A stretch of 54,266 nucleotides of DNA, taken from contig JAPLJP010000106.1 of the NCBI GenBank assembly GCA_026388535.1, positions 1-54,266 on the forward strand, written 5' to 3'. The translations under genes and the position numbers were made by a program. Positions within the stretch are counted from its first letter, which is position 1; each line of letters opens with the position of its first letter. Shown here one piece after another: positions 1 to 8,509 of this stretch. Origin of the DNA: Deltaproteobacteria bacterium. GTDB lineage: Bacteria; Desulfobacterota; Syntrophia; Syntrophales; Smithellaceae. The notes beneath the pieces were generated by a model. That model saw only the letters and a list, made by a program, of their open reading frames with translations. It made no database searches and was not told the origin of the DNA.

Positions 1-833
1 TTCAAGAGCCGTTGCTTCTGAATAATTCGGTTTATGAAAATGTGGCTCTGGGTTTAAAATTCAGAAGATTAAAAAATGACGAAATCAGAAAGAGTGTTCA
101 GAGCGCTCTGGATTACTTTGGAATAGGCCAATTGGCGAAAAGATCCGCTAAAACACTTTCCGGTGGAGAAGCAAAAAGAGTATCGCTGGCGCGCGCTTTT
201 GCCATCAAACCGCAAATCATTTTACTTGATGAAGCTTTTAACTCGCTGGATCCACCCTCCAGGGAAACTATTATTGATGATTTAAAACAGATATTGGAAG
301 AAACAAAAATCACGGCAGTGCTGGCGCTTCACGATCGTGAAGAAACTCTGCGTCTGGCGCAGGATGTAAGCGTTATGAAAAGCGGCAGGATTGTGCAATC
401 AGGAAAAACAGCCGAAATATTTAATCAGCCGGACTCTGAATTTGTGGCTAACTTTGTCGGTACGGAATCAATATTGGAAGGCACAGTGAGCACCTGCGCC
501 GACGGCCATATGGTTGTCTCTATAAATGGAAAATCAATAGAAGCGGTTGGTGATTGTTCCATCGGACAAAAAGTATACTGCTGTTTGCGGCCGGAAAATG
601 TGACCGTATCCAGTCAGACGCAGAGTAAAATAAGTGCGCGCAATATTTTCGAAGCCAAAGTTTCCCAAATTATCCGCCAGGGATTTTTTTATAAGCTGAC
701 TCTTGATTGCGGATTTGCCTTGGTTGCTTACATCACAATACCTTCGTGCGAAGATTTAAGTATCGCACAAGGCGGGACCGTAATCGCTTCATTCAAAGCC
801 ACGTCAGTGCACGTCATTCCCCGGGGAAAATAA
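1..833 (+). CDS. Tungstate/molybdate-type ABC transporter ATPase, 5' end missing
   Basis: ATP-hydrolysing subunit of an ABC importer on the cytoplasmic side of the membrane. The gene starts before the window: the frame is open from base 3 and reads straight into a Q-loop (QEPLLL), so the TTG at 12 is internal and Walker A lies upstream. Visible in the part read from base 12 are the signature LSGGE (residues 49-53), Walker B ending in DE with the D-loop (IILLDEAFNSLD, Ala replacing the usual Pro after DE) and an H-loop (ALHD). Residues from about 145 form a TOBE/Mop-like region containing SARNIFEAKV and FKATSVHVI, which is typical of molybdate and tungstate importers. The choice of tungstate is an inference from the AOR genes at 15.5-19.4 kb, which need a tungstopterin. 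Sulfate or another anion is a less likely substrate. Confidence 0.85.
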   Translation, partial: QEPLLLNNSVYENVALGLKFRRLKNDEIRKSVQSALDYFGIGQLAKRSAKTLSGGEAKRVSLARAFAIKPQIILLDEAFNSLDPPSRETIIDDLKQILEETKITAVLALHDREETLRLAQDVSVMKSGRIVQSGKTAEIFNQPDSEFVANFVGTESILEGTVSTCADGHMVVSINGKSIEAVGDCSIGQKVYCCLRPENVTVSSQTQSKISARNIFEAKVSQIIRQGFFYKLTLDCGFALVAYITIPSCEDLSIAQGGTVIASFKATSVHVIPRGK

Positions 834-902
834 TCTTTCTTCGGGAAAAGAAAAAGATAAAAGTAATGATGTTGTAATCATTTTTAACTTGAAAGAAACA
901 AA

Positions 903-930
903 TTGTTAACCATGACGCACATGCTATACT
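903..930 (+). promoter_or_regulatory. Candidate sigma-70 promoter upstream of acyl-CoA ligase
   Basis: TTGTTA at 903-908, a 16-bp spacer, then TATACT at 925-930. It is weaker than the candidate at 1016-1044 and lies in the 423-bp gap between the ABC ATPase and the acyl-CoA ligase. Confidence 0.35.
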
Positions 931-1015
931 TCAATCCAAAATCAATTCAACGATTCATGCCTGAAGACAAATAGCGGCACTCAACCTTACATTTTATAGC
1001 CAATATATTTTTAAC

Positions 1016-1044
1016 TTGACATTCTATGTTAGCGTCTTTATAAG
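1016..1044 (+). promoter_or_regulatory. Strong candidate sigma-70 promoter of acyl-CoA ligase
   Basis: A perfect -35 (TTGACA, 1016-1021), a 17-bp spacer and a five-of-six -10 (TATAAG, 1039-1044). Transcription would start near 1051, giving a leader of about 200 nt before the ATG at 1257. I see no known riboswitch in that leader. The rest of 834-1256 is AT-rich and holds nothing else that I recognise apart from the AAAGGAGG ribosome site just before 1257. Confidence 0.65.
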
Positions 1045-1256
1045 GAATCCACTATATTTCATTATGCTCTTGAATTAGTGAAACACTATTTCATCCTTCT
1101 CAACTGCTTCTTCGTGAAGTACAAGAAGTACAATATGTAAAGTCTGTAATCAGTATTAAAATCGTTTCTTTGTACTATTTATCAATGGCAATTACGAAAT
1201 AGTCTATACTCATCAGTAATTTAATAAAAATTTATTGTGACAAAAGGAGGGGTGTC

Positions 1257-3068
1257 ATGGCACAATTCCAAGAAACGTCGATGGGGGCAATTTTTCAAAA
1301 CAGGGTTCAGCAGTACTGTGACAAGACGCTCGTCATTTACAAAAACAAATCTGGTAAATGGGAGGAAATCTCTTGGAACAAGTTGAACGAAATGGTTCAG
1401 GATCTAGGTATGTTCCTCATCAAGAGAGGCGTCCAACCCGGCGACAAGGTAGCTCTCTTCTCGCCCAACCGCTATGAGTGGTGGGTGGCTGATTTGGCAA
1501 TCATTTCAGTGGGTGCGGTGAATGTCCCCATCTACGCAACCAATTCCCCAGAGGAATCCCGCTACATCATCGACAATTCTGATGCCAAGAAGTGCTTTGT
1601 CGGCACCAAAGAGCACATGGAGAAGATTCTTAAGGTCAAGGACAAACTACCCAACTTAGAGGAAATCATCATATTTGACGACCTCGATAAGCCCGTTGCC
1701 GGCGTCATGACCATGGCAGAGGCACTGAAGGAAGGCAAGGCAACTACAAACAAAGACGAATTCGACAGGAGACTTATACCCATCAATATAGGAGACGTGG
1801 CAACCATCATCTACACCTCCGGGACCACGGGCAACCCCAAGGGAGTCATGCTTACGCACAAGAATTTCGTGTCCAACGTAAACCAGCTAAATGCAGTCGA
1901 TCCGGAATTCCTCTCAGGCGATCATACCTTCCTGTCATTCCTTCCCCTTGCTCATTCCCTGGAGAGAACTGTTGGATACTACGCCGCTATCTTTCTTGGC
2001 CACAAGGTGGCCTTTGCCGAGAGCACGGATAAACTCCTGGAAAATTTCCAGGATATCCGGCCCACATTCCTCGTCAGCGTGCCGCGCATCTATGAGAAGG
2101 TGCATGCGGGTATCACTGCTAAGGTTGCTGGTGCCTCACCCATAAAGAAGGCCCTGTTCAACTGGGCAATGGGGCTGGCCAAGGAGAACCTGCCGTATAT
2201 CTGCAACGACAAGGAGAGGACCGGCTGGTTTGCATTCAAATATAACCTAGCCGACAAAATCATCTTCAGCAAACTCAAGGTAGCCCTTGGGATGGATAAG
2301 CTGCATGGAGCCATGTCAGGAGGTGGACCGCTGTCCGTTTCCGATGCCGAGTTCTTCCTTGGTATGGGCATCAGAGTACTCGAAGGCTTCGGGCTCACCG
2401 AGACCACGCCTGTAACCAACGGTAACAAGCCTAAAAAGATCAAGCCGGGGACCGTTGGCCCGGCACTGAAGGACACCATCATCAAGATCGGTGAAGGCGG
2501 TGAGATCCTCATCAAAGGGCCGCAAGTAATGAAAGGATACTATAAAAACGAAGCGGCAACCAAGGAAGCCTTCACTCCGGACGGTTTCTTTCGCACTGGA
2601 GACATCGGCGAAATCGACAATGACGGGTACATGAAGATCACCGGCCGCATCAAGGACATTATCGTGACCTCCGGCGGCAAAAATGTCTCACCCCAGAACA
2701 TCGAAAATACTCTCGTAACCTCCTCCTTCATCGAGCAGGTGGCAGTAATCGGCGATAACCGGAAGTATCTCTCCGCCCTCATTGTGCCCTCCTTTGCAAC
2801 CTTGGAGAGCTGGGCCAAGGATAAAAACATCTCCTTCTCAAACCGCCAGGAACTCATCAAAAATCCCGAGGTAATTAAGCTATTCGAACATGAGATTGAA
2901 GAGCAGATGAAAGACTATGCCCGAGTAGAGCAGATCAGAAAGTTCCTCCTTATGGAGAAAGAATGGTCACAGGATAGCGGCGAAATGACCCCCACTATGA
3001 AACTCAAGCGATCGATCATTCGCAAGAAATACGAAAAAGAGATCGAGTCCCTGTACCCACAGGAATAG
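1257..3068 (+). CDS. Long-chain acyl-CoA ligase (AMP-forming), FadD-like
   Basis: Activates fatty acids to acyl-CoA through an acyl-adenylate. At 603 residues the length is normal for bacterial long-chain acyl-CoA synthetases. The AMP-binding P-loop YTSGTTGNPKG starts at residue 186. The adenylate motif is GFGLTETTP. The hinge region reads DGFFRTGD with D449. The C-terminal TPTMKLKR around residues 578-585 holds the likely catalytic Lys (K582). A strong AAAGGAGG lies just before the ATG. It stands alone between two AT-rich spacers and its codons are visibly more G/C-ending than its neighbours, which may reflect high expression or transfer. Fatty-acid activation fits a syntrophic lifestyle. 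The chain-length preference cannot be read from sequence alone. Confidence 0.93.
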   Translation: MAQFQETSMGAIFQNRVQQYCDKTLVIYKNKSGKWEEISWNKLNEMVQDLGMFLIKRGVQPGDKVALFSPNRYEWWVADLAIISVGAVNVPIYATNSPEESRYIIDNSDAKKCFVGTKEHMEKILKVKDKLPNLEEIIIFDDLDKPVAGVMTMAEALKEGKATTNKDEFDRRLIPINIGDVATIIYTSGTTGNPKGVMLTHKNFVSNVNQLNAVDPEFLSGDHTFLSFLPLAHSLERTVGYYAAIFLGHKVAFAESTDKLLENFQDIRPTFLVSVPRIYEKVHAGITAKVAGASPIKKALFNWAMGLAKENLPYICNDKERTGWFAFKYNLADKIIFSKLKVALGMDKLHGAMSGGGPLSVSDAEFFLGMGIRVLEGFGLTETTPVTNGNKPKKIKPGTVGPALKDTIIKIGEGGEILIKGPQVMKGYYKNEAATKEAFTPDGFFRTGDIGEIDNDGYMKITGRIKDIIVTSGGKNVSPQNIENTLVTSSFIEQVAVIGDNRKYLSALIVPSFATLESWAKDKNISFSNRQELIKNPEVIKLFEHEIEEQMKDYARVEQIRKFLLMEKEWSQDSGEMTPTMKLKRSIIRKKYEKEIESLYPQE

Positions 3069-3073
3069 GGGAA

Positions 3074-3132
3074 CCAAACTCCAAAGAAGGATATACCGAG
3101 AGAATGGATTAAGAAGAGCAATTGGAGTTTGG
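3074..3132. repeat. 11-bp perfect inverted repeat after the acyl-CoA ligase
   Basis: CCAAACTCCAA at 3074-3084 is the exact reverse complement of 3122-3132, with 37 nt between. It begins 5 bp after the ligase stop. No T-tract follows, so it is not a classic terminator; it may be an mRNA 3'-end stem or the scar of an element. The remainder of 3133-3446 is AT-rich with a small CCGCC/GGCGG stem at 3160-3174 and nothing else recognised. Confidence 0.5.
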
Positions 3133-3446
3133 ACTATTCTGACAAACACAATCTGGAGTCCGCCATGAAGGCGGTGTCAAAAATTCTTACCGGGAGGAAG
3201 GCCTGATAAGAAAGTATAATTCTTCCTAAAAATTGAGCAGGGCATAAGGTACATTTAAGTCTGCTAATTGCTATGATGCTTACTTTCAAATGGTTATCAT
3301 TGATTCACAGTGATGCAGCCAAGTATCACTGTGTAGCTAAAGTCTATTCAAAATCACATGCTCATCACAAAAGTCTTGCGGTGTAATTTTGCAGTGGTCT
3401 GAAAAACATGCATGTGGCATCCCATATGTTAAATCTGGGAAAAATG

Positions 3447-3475
3447 TTGGAAAATTTGTAAAATTATATTATAAA
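3447..3475 (+). promoter_or_regulatory. Candidate sigma-70 promoter of ferritin
   Basis: TTGGAA at 3447-3452, a 17-bp spacer and TATAAA at 3470-3475, about 100 nt upstream of the ferritin ATG. The -10 is good and the -35 is weak. Confidence 0.4.
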
Positions 3476-3573
3476 TTAAGCACGAAGTTGTTGGTTGTTA
3501 CAGAGTAACTAAATCAATCGTTTAACTATCAATAAAATAATCTTTTAACTAATAAGACAGGAAGGTGGATAAA

Positions 3574-4110
3574 ATGATTGGAGACAAAATAAGAAACGCG
3601 ATGAATGAACAGATCAAACACGAAATGGAATCGTTCTACATCTATTTATCGATGACCGCTTATTTCCACGCGCAGAACCTTGACGGCATGGCGCACTGGA
3701 TGCGTTGTCAGGCGCATGAGGAAATGATCCACGCCATGAAGTTTTATGATCACATCCTCGACAGAGGCGGCGTAGTAACGCTTTTGGATTTGAAGCAGAT
3801 AAAAACAGCATGGAAAAAACCTCTGGAGGCCTGGCAGGATGCCTATGAACATGAAAAGTTTATCACCGGCAAAATCAATAATTTAACTAAAATATCCCGT
3901 GAAGAGAACGACTATACCTCCGAGCCTCTGCTTTCCTGGTTTCTAAATGAGCAAATTGAAGAAGAAAAAAATACGGAAAAAGTCTCCCGCGAACTGGCTA
4001 TGGTGGAAACATCAAAAGAAGGCATTCTGATGCTGGACAGGGAATTAGCAACTCGTATCTTTACAGCGGGATCACCGCTTGATCCGGCTGCTTACAATGT
4101 CGCCCCATAA
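3574..4110 (+). CDS. ftnA: Non-haem ferritin
   Basis: Cytoplasmic iron-storage protein that oxidises Fe(II) and keeps it in a 24-subunit shell. I chose the ATG at 3574, not the in-frame GTG at 3565, because AGGAAGG (3559-3565) is then 8 nt away and because this numbering puts the ferroxidase ligands exactly where they lie in E. coli FtnA: E17, E50, H53, E94, Q127 and E130 are all present. At 178 residues it is a full-length bacterial ferritin without haem-binding features of bacterioferritin. In an anaerobe it probably guards against oxygen exposure and supplies iron for the iron-sulfur enzymes coded nearby. The thioesterase gene follows after a very short gap. Confidence 0.93.
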   Translation: MIGDKIRNAMNEQIKHEMESFYIYLSMTAYFHAQNLDGMAHWMRCQAHEEMIHAMKFYDHILDRGGVVTLLDLKQIKTAWKKPLEAWQDAYEHEKFITGKINNLTKISREENDYTSEPLLSWFLNEQIEEEKNTEKVSRELAMVETSKEGILMLDRELATRIFTAGSPLDPAAYNVAP

Positions 4111-4116
4111 TACAGT

Positions 4117-4563
4117 TTGTGTGATATAAGGAGAGCGGACATTTTTAACTACGATCTTTATCTGGAAAAATTCAAAGCCGGTCAAAAGGGAATAAATCCT
4201 TTCCTGGATTATCTGGACATAACTTTAGTTGAGTTAAAAGACGGTTATGCCCGATTTCGTATGCCGGTACGTCCGGAATATTTACAGGGGGCGAAAGCCA
4301 TGCAGGGAGGGCTGATAGTCGCGCTGGCTGACGAGACAATCGCCCATGCGATGATGACTCAATTAAGCCCGGAAGAAGGTTTAACCACAATCGAACTCAA
4401 AAGTAATTTTCTGGCGGGTGTTAGCGACGGGGAACTTATTGCCACCGCCACAGTCTTTAAAAAGGGACAAAGTCTGGTTATCGGAGATTGTTTAGTTACT
4501 GATAATAAAGAGAAAAATGTCTGCCGTGTTTCGGCCACTTTTCTGCTTTTGAAGAAAAAGTGA
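4117..4563 (+). CDS. Hotdog-fold thioesterase (PaaI/4HBT family), unusual start
   Basis: Probable acyl-CoA thioesterase. The 148-residue hotdog domain carries the helix motif MQGGLIVALADE (Gln where His is commoner) and a C-terminal strand region with LELKS-like TIELKSNF. The start is odd. The longest frame uses TTG at 4117 with no ribosome site, whereas a perfect AAGGAG at 4128-4133 sits 7 nt before an in-frame ATT at 4141, which would give a protein beginning with FNYDLYLEKF. No in-frame ATG or GTG lies near. It follows ferritin by 6 bp and may be co-transcribed with it. A role in fatty-acyl or aryl-CoA turnover is inferred; substrates in this family vary. Confidence 0.8.
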   Translation: MCDIRRADIFNYDLYLEKFKAGQKGINPFLDYLDITLVELKDGYARFRMPVRPEYLQGAKAMQGGLIVALADETIAHAMMTQLSPEEGLTTIELKSNFLAGVSDGELIATATVFKKGQSLVIGDCLVTDNKEKNVCRVSATFLLLKKK

Positions 4564-4676
4564 AAAATAATTGAATATTTGTAAGCCGGCATATCCTTAT
4601 TGACTATCAGTCGTAAATTTGCTAAGTCAACCTCAAACTAATTGTTTTAAACAAATTTATAATCAGGATATTTTAA

Positions 4677-5327
4677 GTGATTGATCTGCATACTCATTCC
4701 ATTTTCAGTGATGGCGAGTTAATACCCGCGGAGTTGGCACAGCGAGCCTATGCCGCAGGTTATAAAGTTTTAGCCATTACCGACCACGTTGATCATTCCA
4801 ATATTGATTTTATTATTCCCAGGATTATCAAAGTCTGTTCCAAAATAACGGAAGCAGGAAAAATAAAGGTTTTCCCCGGCGTTGAAATTACGCATATTGC
4901 TCCAGCTCAGATAGCTGATTTGGCTGATGAAGCAAGAAAATTGGGAGCAAAGATAGTCATTGTGCACGGGGAAACGATTGTCGAACCTGTCCCGGCAGGA
5001 ACAAATCTGGCTGCTCTTAAATCATCAATAGATATTCTGGCCCATCCCGGACTTCTGACTGAAGAAGATGCTCGTCTGGCCGCGGACAGGGGAATTTATC
5101 TGGAAATTACAACGCGGAAGGGTCACAGTTTGAGTAACGGACATGTCGCGCAGATGGCGAGAAAATTTAAAGCCAGCTTGATTCTCAATAACGATGCTCA
5201 TTCTCCTGCTGATTTCGTAAGTAGCGAAAGGGCTACCCAAATTGCCCGTGGCGCCGGACTGACTGATGATGAAATATCCGCTATGTTAGAAAACTCAAGA
5301 AGGATGGTGGCAAAGTTACAGGTATGA
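4677..5327 (+). CDS. PHP-domain metal-dependent phosphoesterase
   Basis: A 216-residue stand-alone PHP domain (polymerase and histidinol phosphatase fold). Metal ligands are in the expected order: H5 and H7 in DLHTHS, D36 and H37 in TDH, E70 in PGVE, H97 in HGE, H123 in AHPG, and D173 and H175 in NNDAHS. Such proteins hydrolyse phosphate esters; no specific substrate can be named. The start is GTG at 4677 with AGGA eight bases before. Its stop overlaps the ATG of the glycosyltransferase (ATGA), so the two are probably translated together, which points to sugar-phosphate or glycan metabolism. Confidence 0.88.
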   Translation: MIDLHTHSIFSDGELIPAELAQRAYAAGYKVLAITDHVDHSNIDFIIPRIIKVCSKITEAGKIKVFPGVEITHIAPAQIADLADEARKLGAKIVIVHGETIVEPVPAGTNLAALKSSIDILAHPGLLTEEDARLAADRGIYLEITTRKGHSLSNGHVAQMARKFKASLILNNDAHSPADFVSSERATQIARGAGLTDDEISAMLENSRRMVAKLQV

Positions 5328-6586
5328 AAAGTAAATCCAGTTCAAAGCCGTTAAAAGTTTGTTTGTTAACCTATCGAGGCAATCCCAATTGCGGCGGACA
5401 GGGCGTTTACATTAAACATTTAAGTAAAGCGCTAAGCGATCTCGGACACCATGTTGATGTTTTATCTGGTCCTCCTTATCCTCATCTTGATTCCAAAGTG
5501 AATTTGCATAAGCTTCCCAGTCTTGATCTTTATAATCCGGAACATTCTTTTCGTCCAAAAAAAGTGAGCGATCTTGCCAATCTCTTAAATATGTATGAAT
5601 ACTTAACCATGTGCTACGGCAAATTTCCGGAACCGTTTACTTTCGGGGTACGGGCGTATCGTTATTTGCAGAAAAGCAAAATGAATTATGACATTGTTCA
5701 TGATAATCAATGTCTTGCTTATGGTATCGGGAAAATAGCACAGGAAATTGTTCCCACAATAGCAACGATTCATCATCCTATGACCTTTGATAAACAGGAA
5801 TACCTTCGAGCAGCAAAAACAGAATTAAAAAAAAGGCGTGTCAAACGCTGGTTTACCTTTATTGAAATGCAGAAAAAAGTGGCGCGACAGTTATCACATA
5901 TTGTAACCGTATCTGAGTGTTCTAAAATAGATATAGCTAAAGAATTTTCTATAAATTTATCCAAATTCCGCGTTGTGCCTAACGGCGTTGACAATGAATA
6001 TTTTTATCATGTTCAAAATGACTCGCGACCAGAAAATTCCATTATCGTAACCAACAGTTCGGATACACCAATAAAAGGTTTAAAATATCTGCTGGAAGCT
6101 GTCGCTAAAATAAGGAAAAAACAATCTGTAAAATTAACAGTTATCGGTGAGCCTAAAAAAGATAGCTCAATTGTGAAACTTGTAGCCGAACTGGGAATCG
6201 GCGATATTGTCCACTTCACCGGTCGCATAAAAAATGAAGAATTTGCCGGTTATTATTCAAATGCAACTATCGCCGTTGTTCCGTCTTTATATGAAGGTTT
6301 TGGTCTGCCGGCGGCGGAAGCGATGGCTTGTGGCGTGCCTCTGATCAGTACCAGCGGCGGCGCTCTGCCGGAAGTTGTCGGAAATGCCGGTATGATTGTT
6401 CCTGCGGCTGATGCTGATGCTCTGGCCAAAGAAATAATATTTCTATTTAAAAATCCTGACCAAAGAAAAAAAATGGCACAAGCGGGAATCGAGCGCGTAA
6501 ATTCTATCTTTAATTGGTCAGTCGCTGCCAAAGAAATGGTAAAAATATACAGAGAGACGATTAATGGTTACCGTAGATCTGCATGA
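5324..6586 (+). CDS. Glycosyltransferase family 4
   Basis: Retaining GT-B glycosyltransferase of 420 residues that probably transfers a nucleotide-sugar residue to a lipid or glycan acceptor at the inner membrane. The N-terminal domain starts with GNPNCGGQGVYIKHL, the usual donor/acceptor loop. The C-terminal domain shows the EX7E motif (E324 and E332, in YEGFGLPAAEAMACG). It overlaps the PHP gene by 4 bp and the following methyltransferase by 23 bp, so these are one translation-coupled operon. Donor and acceptor are unknown. Confidence 0.92.
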   Translation: MKSKSSSKPLKVCLLTYRGNPNCGGQGVYIKHLSKALSDLGHHVDVLSGPPYPHLDSKVNLHKLPSLDLYNPEHSFRPKKVSDLANLLNMYEYLTMCYGKFPEPFTFGVRAYRYLQKSKMNYDIVHDNQCLAYGIGKIAQEIVPTIATIHHPMTFDKQEYLRAAKTELKKRRVKRWFTFIEMQKKVARQLSHIVTVSECSKIDIAKEFSINLSKFRVVPNGVDNEYFYHVQNDSRPENSIIVTNSSDTPIKGLKYLLEAVAKIRKKQSVKLTVIGEPKKDSSIVKLVAELGIGDIVHFTGRIKNEEFAGYYSNATIAVVPSLYEGFGLPAAEAMACGVPLISTSGGALPEVVGNAGMIVPAADADALAKEIIFLFKNPDQRKKMAQAGIERVNSIFNWSVAAKEMVKIYRETINGYRRSA

Positions 6587-7268
6587 TTTGAATTTAAAAC
6601 CTAATGACGTTGTTCTCGATGCGGGTTGCGGGTTGGGCAGGCACTTGCGCTTTCTGGCAAAATACCCCAATCTGAAAATTTTCGGAATAGATAAAAATAC
6701 AGGGGCATTACGTGAAGCCTTGACCTCTTTGGAAAACATGCCTGACGCGGTGTCGAAAGATTATTTGGTTTCCGAAGCAGACATCAACAGGCTTCCGTTT
6801 GCCGATATTTCATTTGATTGTGTAATTTGTTCGGAAGTTTTAGAACATATTCCGGATCATGAGACAGCCGTAAAAGAGTTGATTCGCATATTGAAACCGG
6901 AAGGCACGCTTGTGCTCAGTGTGCCGCGTTATTATTCGGAGAAAATTTGCTGGTTAATTTCACATGATTATTATAATTCAGAAGGCGGTCATATTCGGAT
7001 TTACAGGAAGAAAGAACTCAAGGAAATGTTAATGAACCAGGGCTTTAAATGCTTCAAAATTAATTACAAACACGCTCTACATATGCCTTACTGGTGGCTT
7101 AAATGTCTTGTAGGCCTGAACAATGAGGAAAACATCTTGGTTAAATATTACAAGAATTTTTTGATATGGGATATGATGAGAGATCATTGGTTCATTCGGC
7201 TATTGGAAGATTATTTGTTAAATCCGATTATGGGCAAAAGCATCGTGTATTATTTTAGAAGAGGGTAA
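6564..7268 (+). CDS. Class I SAM-dependent methyltransferase
   Basis: Cytosolic methyltransferase with a Rossmann fold. Motif I DAGCGLG is at residues 19-25, the acidic post-I position is in GIDKN, and a motif-II-like SEVLEHI is present, all typical of the UbiE/Methyltransf_11 group. Length 234 residues; the C-terminal third is rich in aromatic residues and may bind a lipid-like acceptor. It overlaps the glycosyltransferase by 23 bp and is followed after 4 bp by the toroid protein. Its substrate is probably the product made by its neighbours; this is inference. Confidence 0.9.
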   Translation: MVTVDLHDLNLKPNDVVLDAGCGLGRHLRFLAKYPNLKIFGIDKNTGALREALTSLENMPDAVSKDYLVSEADINRLPFADISFDCVICSEVLEHIPDHETAVKELIRILKPEGTLVLSVPRYYSEKICWLISHDYYNSEGGHIRIYRKKELKEMLMNQGFKCFKINYKHALHMPYWWLKCLVGLNNEENILVKYYKNFLIWDMMRDHWFIRLLEDYLLNPIMGKSIVYYFRRG

Positions 7269-7272
7269 TTTA

Positions 7273-8307
7273 ATGGAATTAAAGCTTTCCATAAGTGAAG
7301 AATTAAGTCCGATTTCGCTGGAAAAAATCGCCGCTTTTATTGGTTCTATTCAAAAAGAAAACGGTGAAATTCCCTGGTCGGCTGGAGGAAAGACAGATCC
7401 CTGGGATCATGTGGAAAGCGCGATGGGGCTGAGTATCGGAAGTTTCTACGCTGAAGCAAAAAAAGCTTATGAGTGGCTGGCAGAAACACAGCTTCCCGAT
7501 GGCAGTTGGTGGTCGGAAATTCAAGATGGAAAGATTATCAATTCCTGCAAAGAATCAAATTTTTCTTCCTATGTCGCAGTGGGTGTGTTTCATCATTACC
7601 TGATCACCCGTGATATAAAATTTTTAAAACAGATGTGGCCTACCATCTCGGAAGGTATTCAGTATGCGATTAATTTGCAGGCTCCCGATGGAGAGATTTA
7701 CTGGGCAAGAAATAAGCAAGGCGCCATTGATAGAATGGCTTTGCTTACAGGTTCCAGTTCGGTTTATATGAGCATTAAATGCGCTCTGGCTATTGCGGAT
7801 ATTTTAGGCAAGAAACGACTGCGCTGGCGAAAAGCAATGGATGCGCTGGGTGCGGCGATAAGAAACAGACCGGATCTTTTTAATATGATCAAATCGCGGT
7901 ATTCAATGGATTGGTATTATCCCGTTTTATGTGGTGCCATCAGCGGCGAAGAGGCTAAGAAAAGGATAGCTCATTCATGGGAAAAATTTGTAGTTCCGGA
8001 ATGGGGGGTGCGCTGTGTAAGTGACCGGCCATGGGTGACAATGGCGGAAACAGCAGAATTTATTCTAACTCTGGTAGCTATTGGTGATATTTCGCGAGCT
8101 AAAGCGATATTCAGCTGGTTAAATGATAAAAGATTTTCCGACGGGTCTTTCTGGATGGGAGTAACTTTTCCTGATGGAGTTATTTGGCCGGAAGAAAAAA
8201 CGGGTTGGACGGCGGCTGCAGCGATTCTGGCCTGGGACGCTTTAAATGAAATAACTCCGGCGGGAAAAATTTTCAATCATAAATTCTGGGCTTCGTTGAA
8301 TAAGTAA
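7273..8307 (+). CDS. Prenyltransferase/terpene-cyclase-like alpha/alpha-toroid protein
   Basis: A 344-residue protein with repeated short motifs of the squalene-oxidase/prenyltransferase repeat kind: LPDGSWW (74-80), APDGEIYW (about 136-143) and DGSFWMG near the C-terminus, plus TDPWDHVESAMGL at 41-53. These fit an alpha/alpha-barrel. I see no DXDD of squalene-hopene cyclases, so cyclase activity should not be assumed; some families of this fold are structural or act on sugars. It sits 4 bp after the methyltransferase in the glycosyltransferase operon, so a role in making or modifying a glycolipid is an inference. Confidence 0.7.
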   Translation: MELKLSISEELSPISLEKIAAFIGSIQKENGEIPWSAGGKTDPWDHVESAMGLSIGSFYAEAKKAYEWLAETQLPDGSWWSEIQDGKIINSCKESNFSSYVAVGVFHHYLITRDIKFLKQMWPTISEGIQYAINLQAPDGEIYWARNKQGAIDRMALLTGSSSVYMSIKCALAIADILGKKRLRWRKAMDALGAAIRNRPDLFNMIKSRYSMDWYYPVLCGAISGEEAKKRIAHSWEKFVVPEWGVRCVSDRPWVTMAETAEFILTLVAIGDISRAKAIFSWLNDKRFSDGSFWMGVTFPDGVIWPEEKTGWTAAAAILAWDALNEITPAGKIFNHKFWASLNK

Positions 8308-8509
8308 AGATTTATTCTGTGAGGCGGTATTTTCGGATTGCGCTCACGATCAATAACGCGTTTTGGAATTTCCCAGCTCCGGCCACGGACAAATACGCTA
8401 TAAACGCGGTAGGTCGCTTTATTATAGGAGCTTCTGGCTCCTGCCGGAGGTAGCTCCACTTTTTTGACATAAGTTCTCAGCTAAAAATCCAGTTTAATAA
8501 GGTAAAGAA

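Noticed and set aside
3285-3306. Possible Fur box before ferritin (GTTATCATTGAT)
   Set aside because: Only part of the consensus matches, and it is about 150 bp upstream of the candidate promoter.
4600-4628. Possible promoter before the PHP gene (TTGACT, 17 bp, TAAGTC)
   Set aside because: The -10 element matches the consensus poorly.
8277-8459. 60-codon minus-strand frame between the toroid and acyltransferase genes
   Set aside because: It starts inside a stem-loop, overlaps the end of the toroid gene and matches nothing that I know. It might be a relic, but the sequence alone does not show it.
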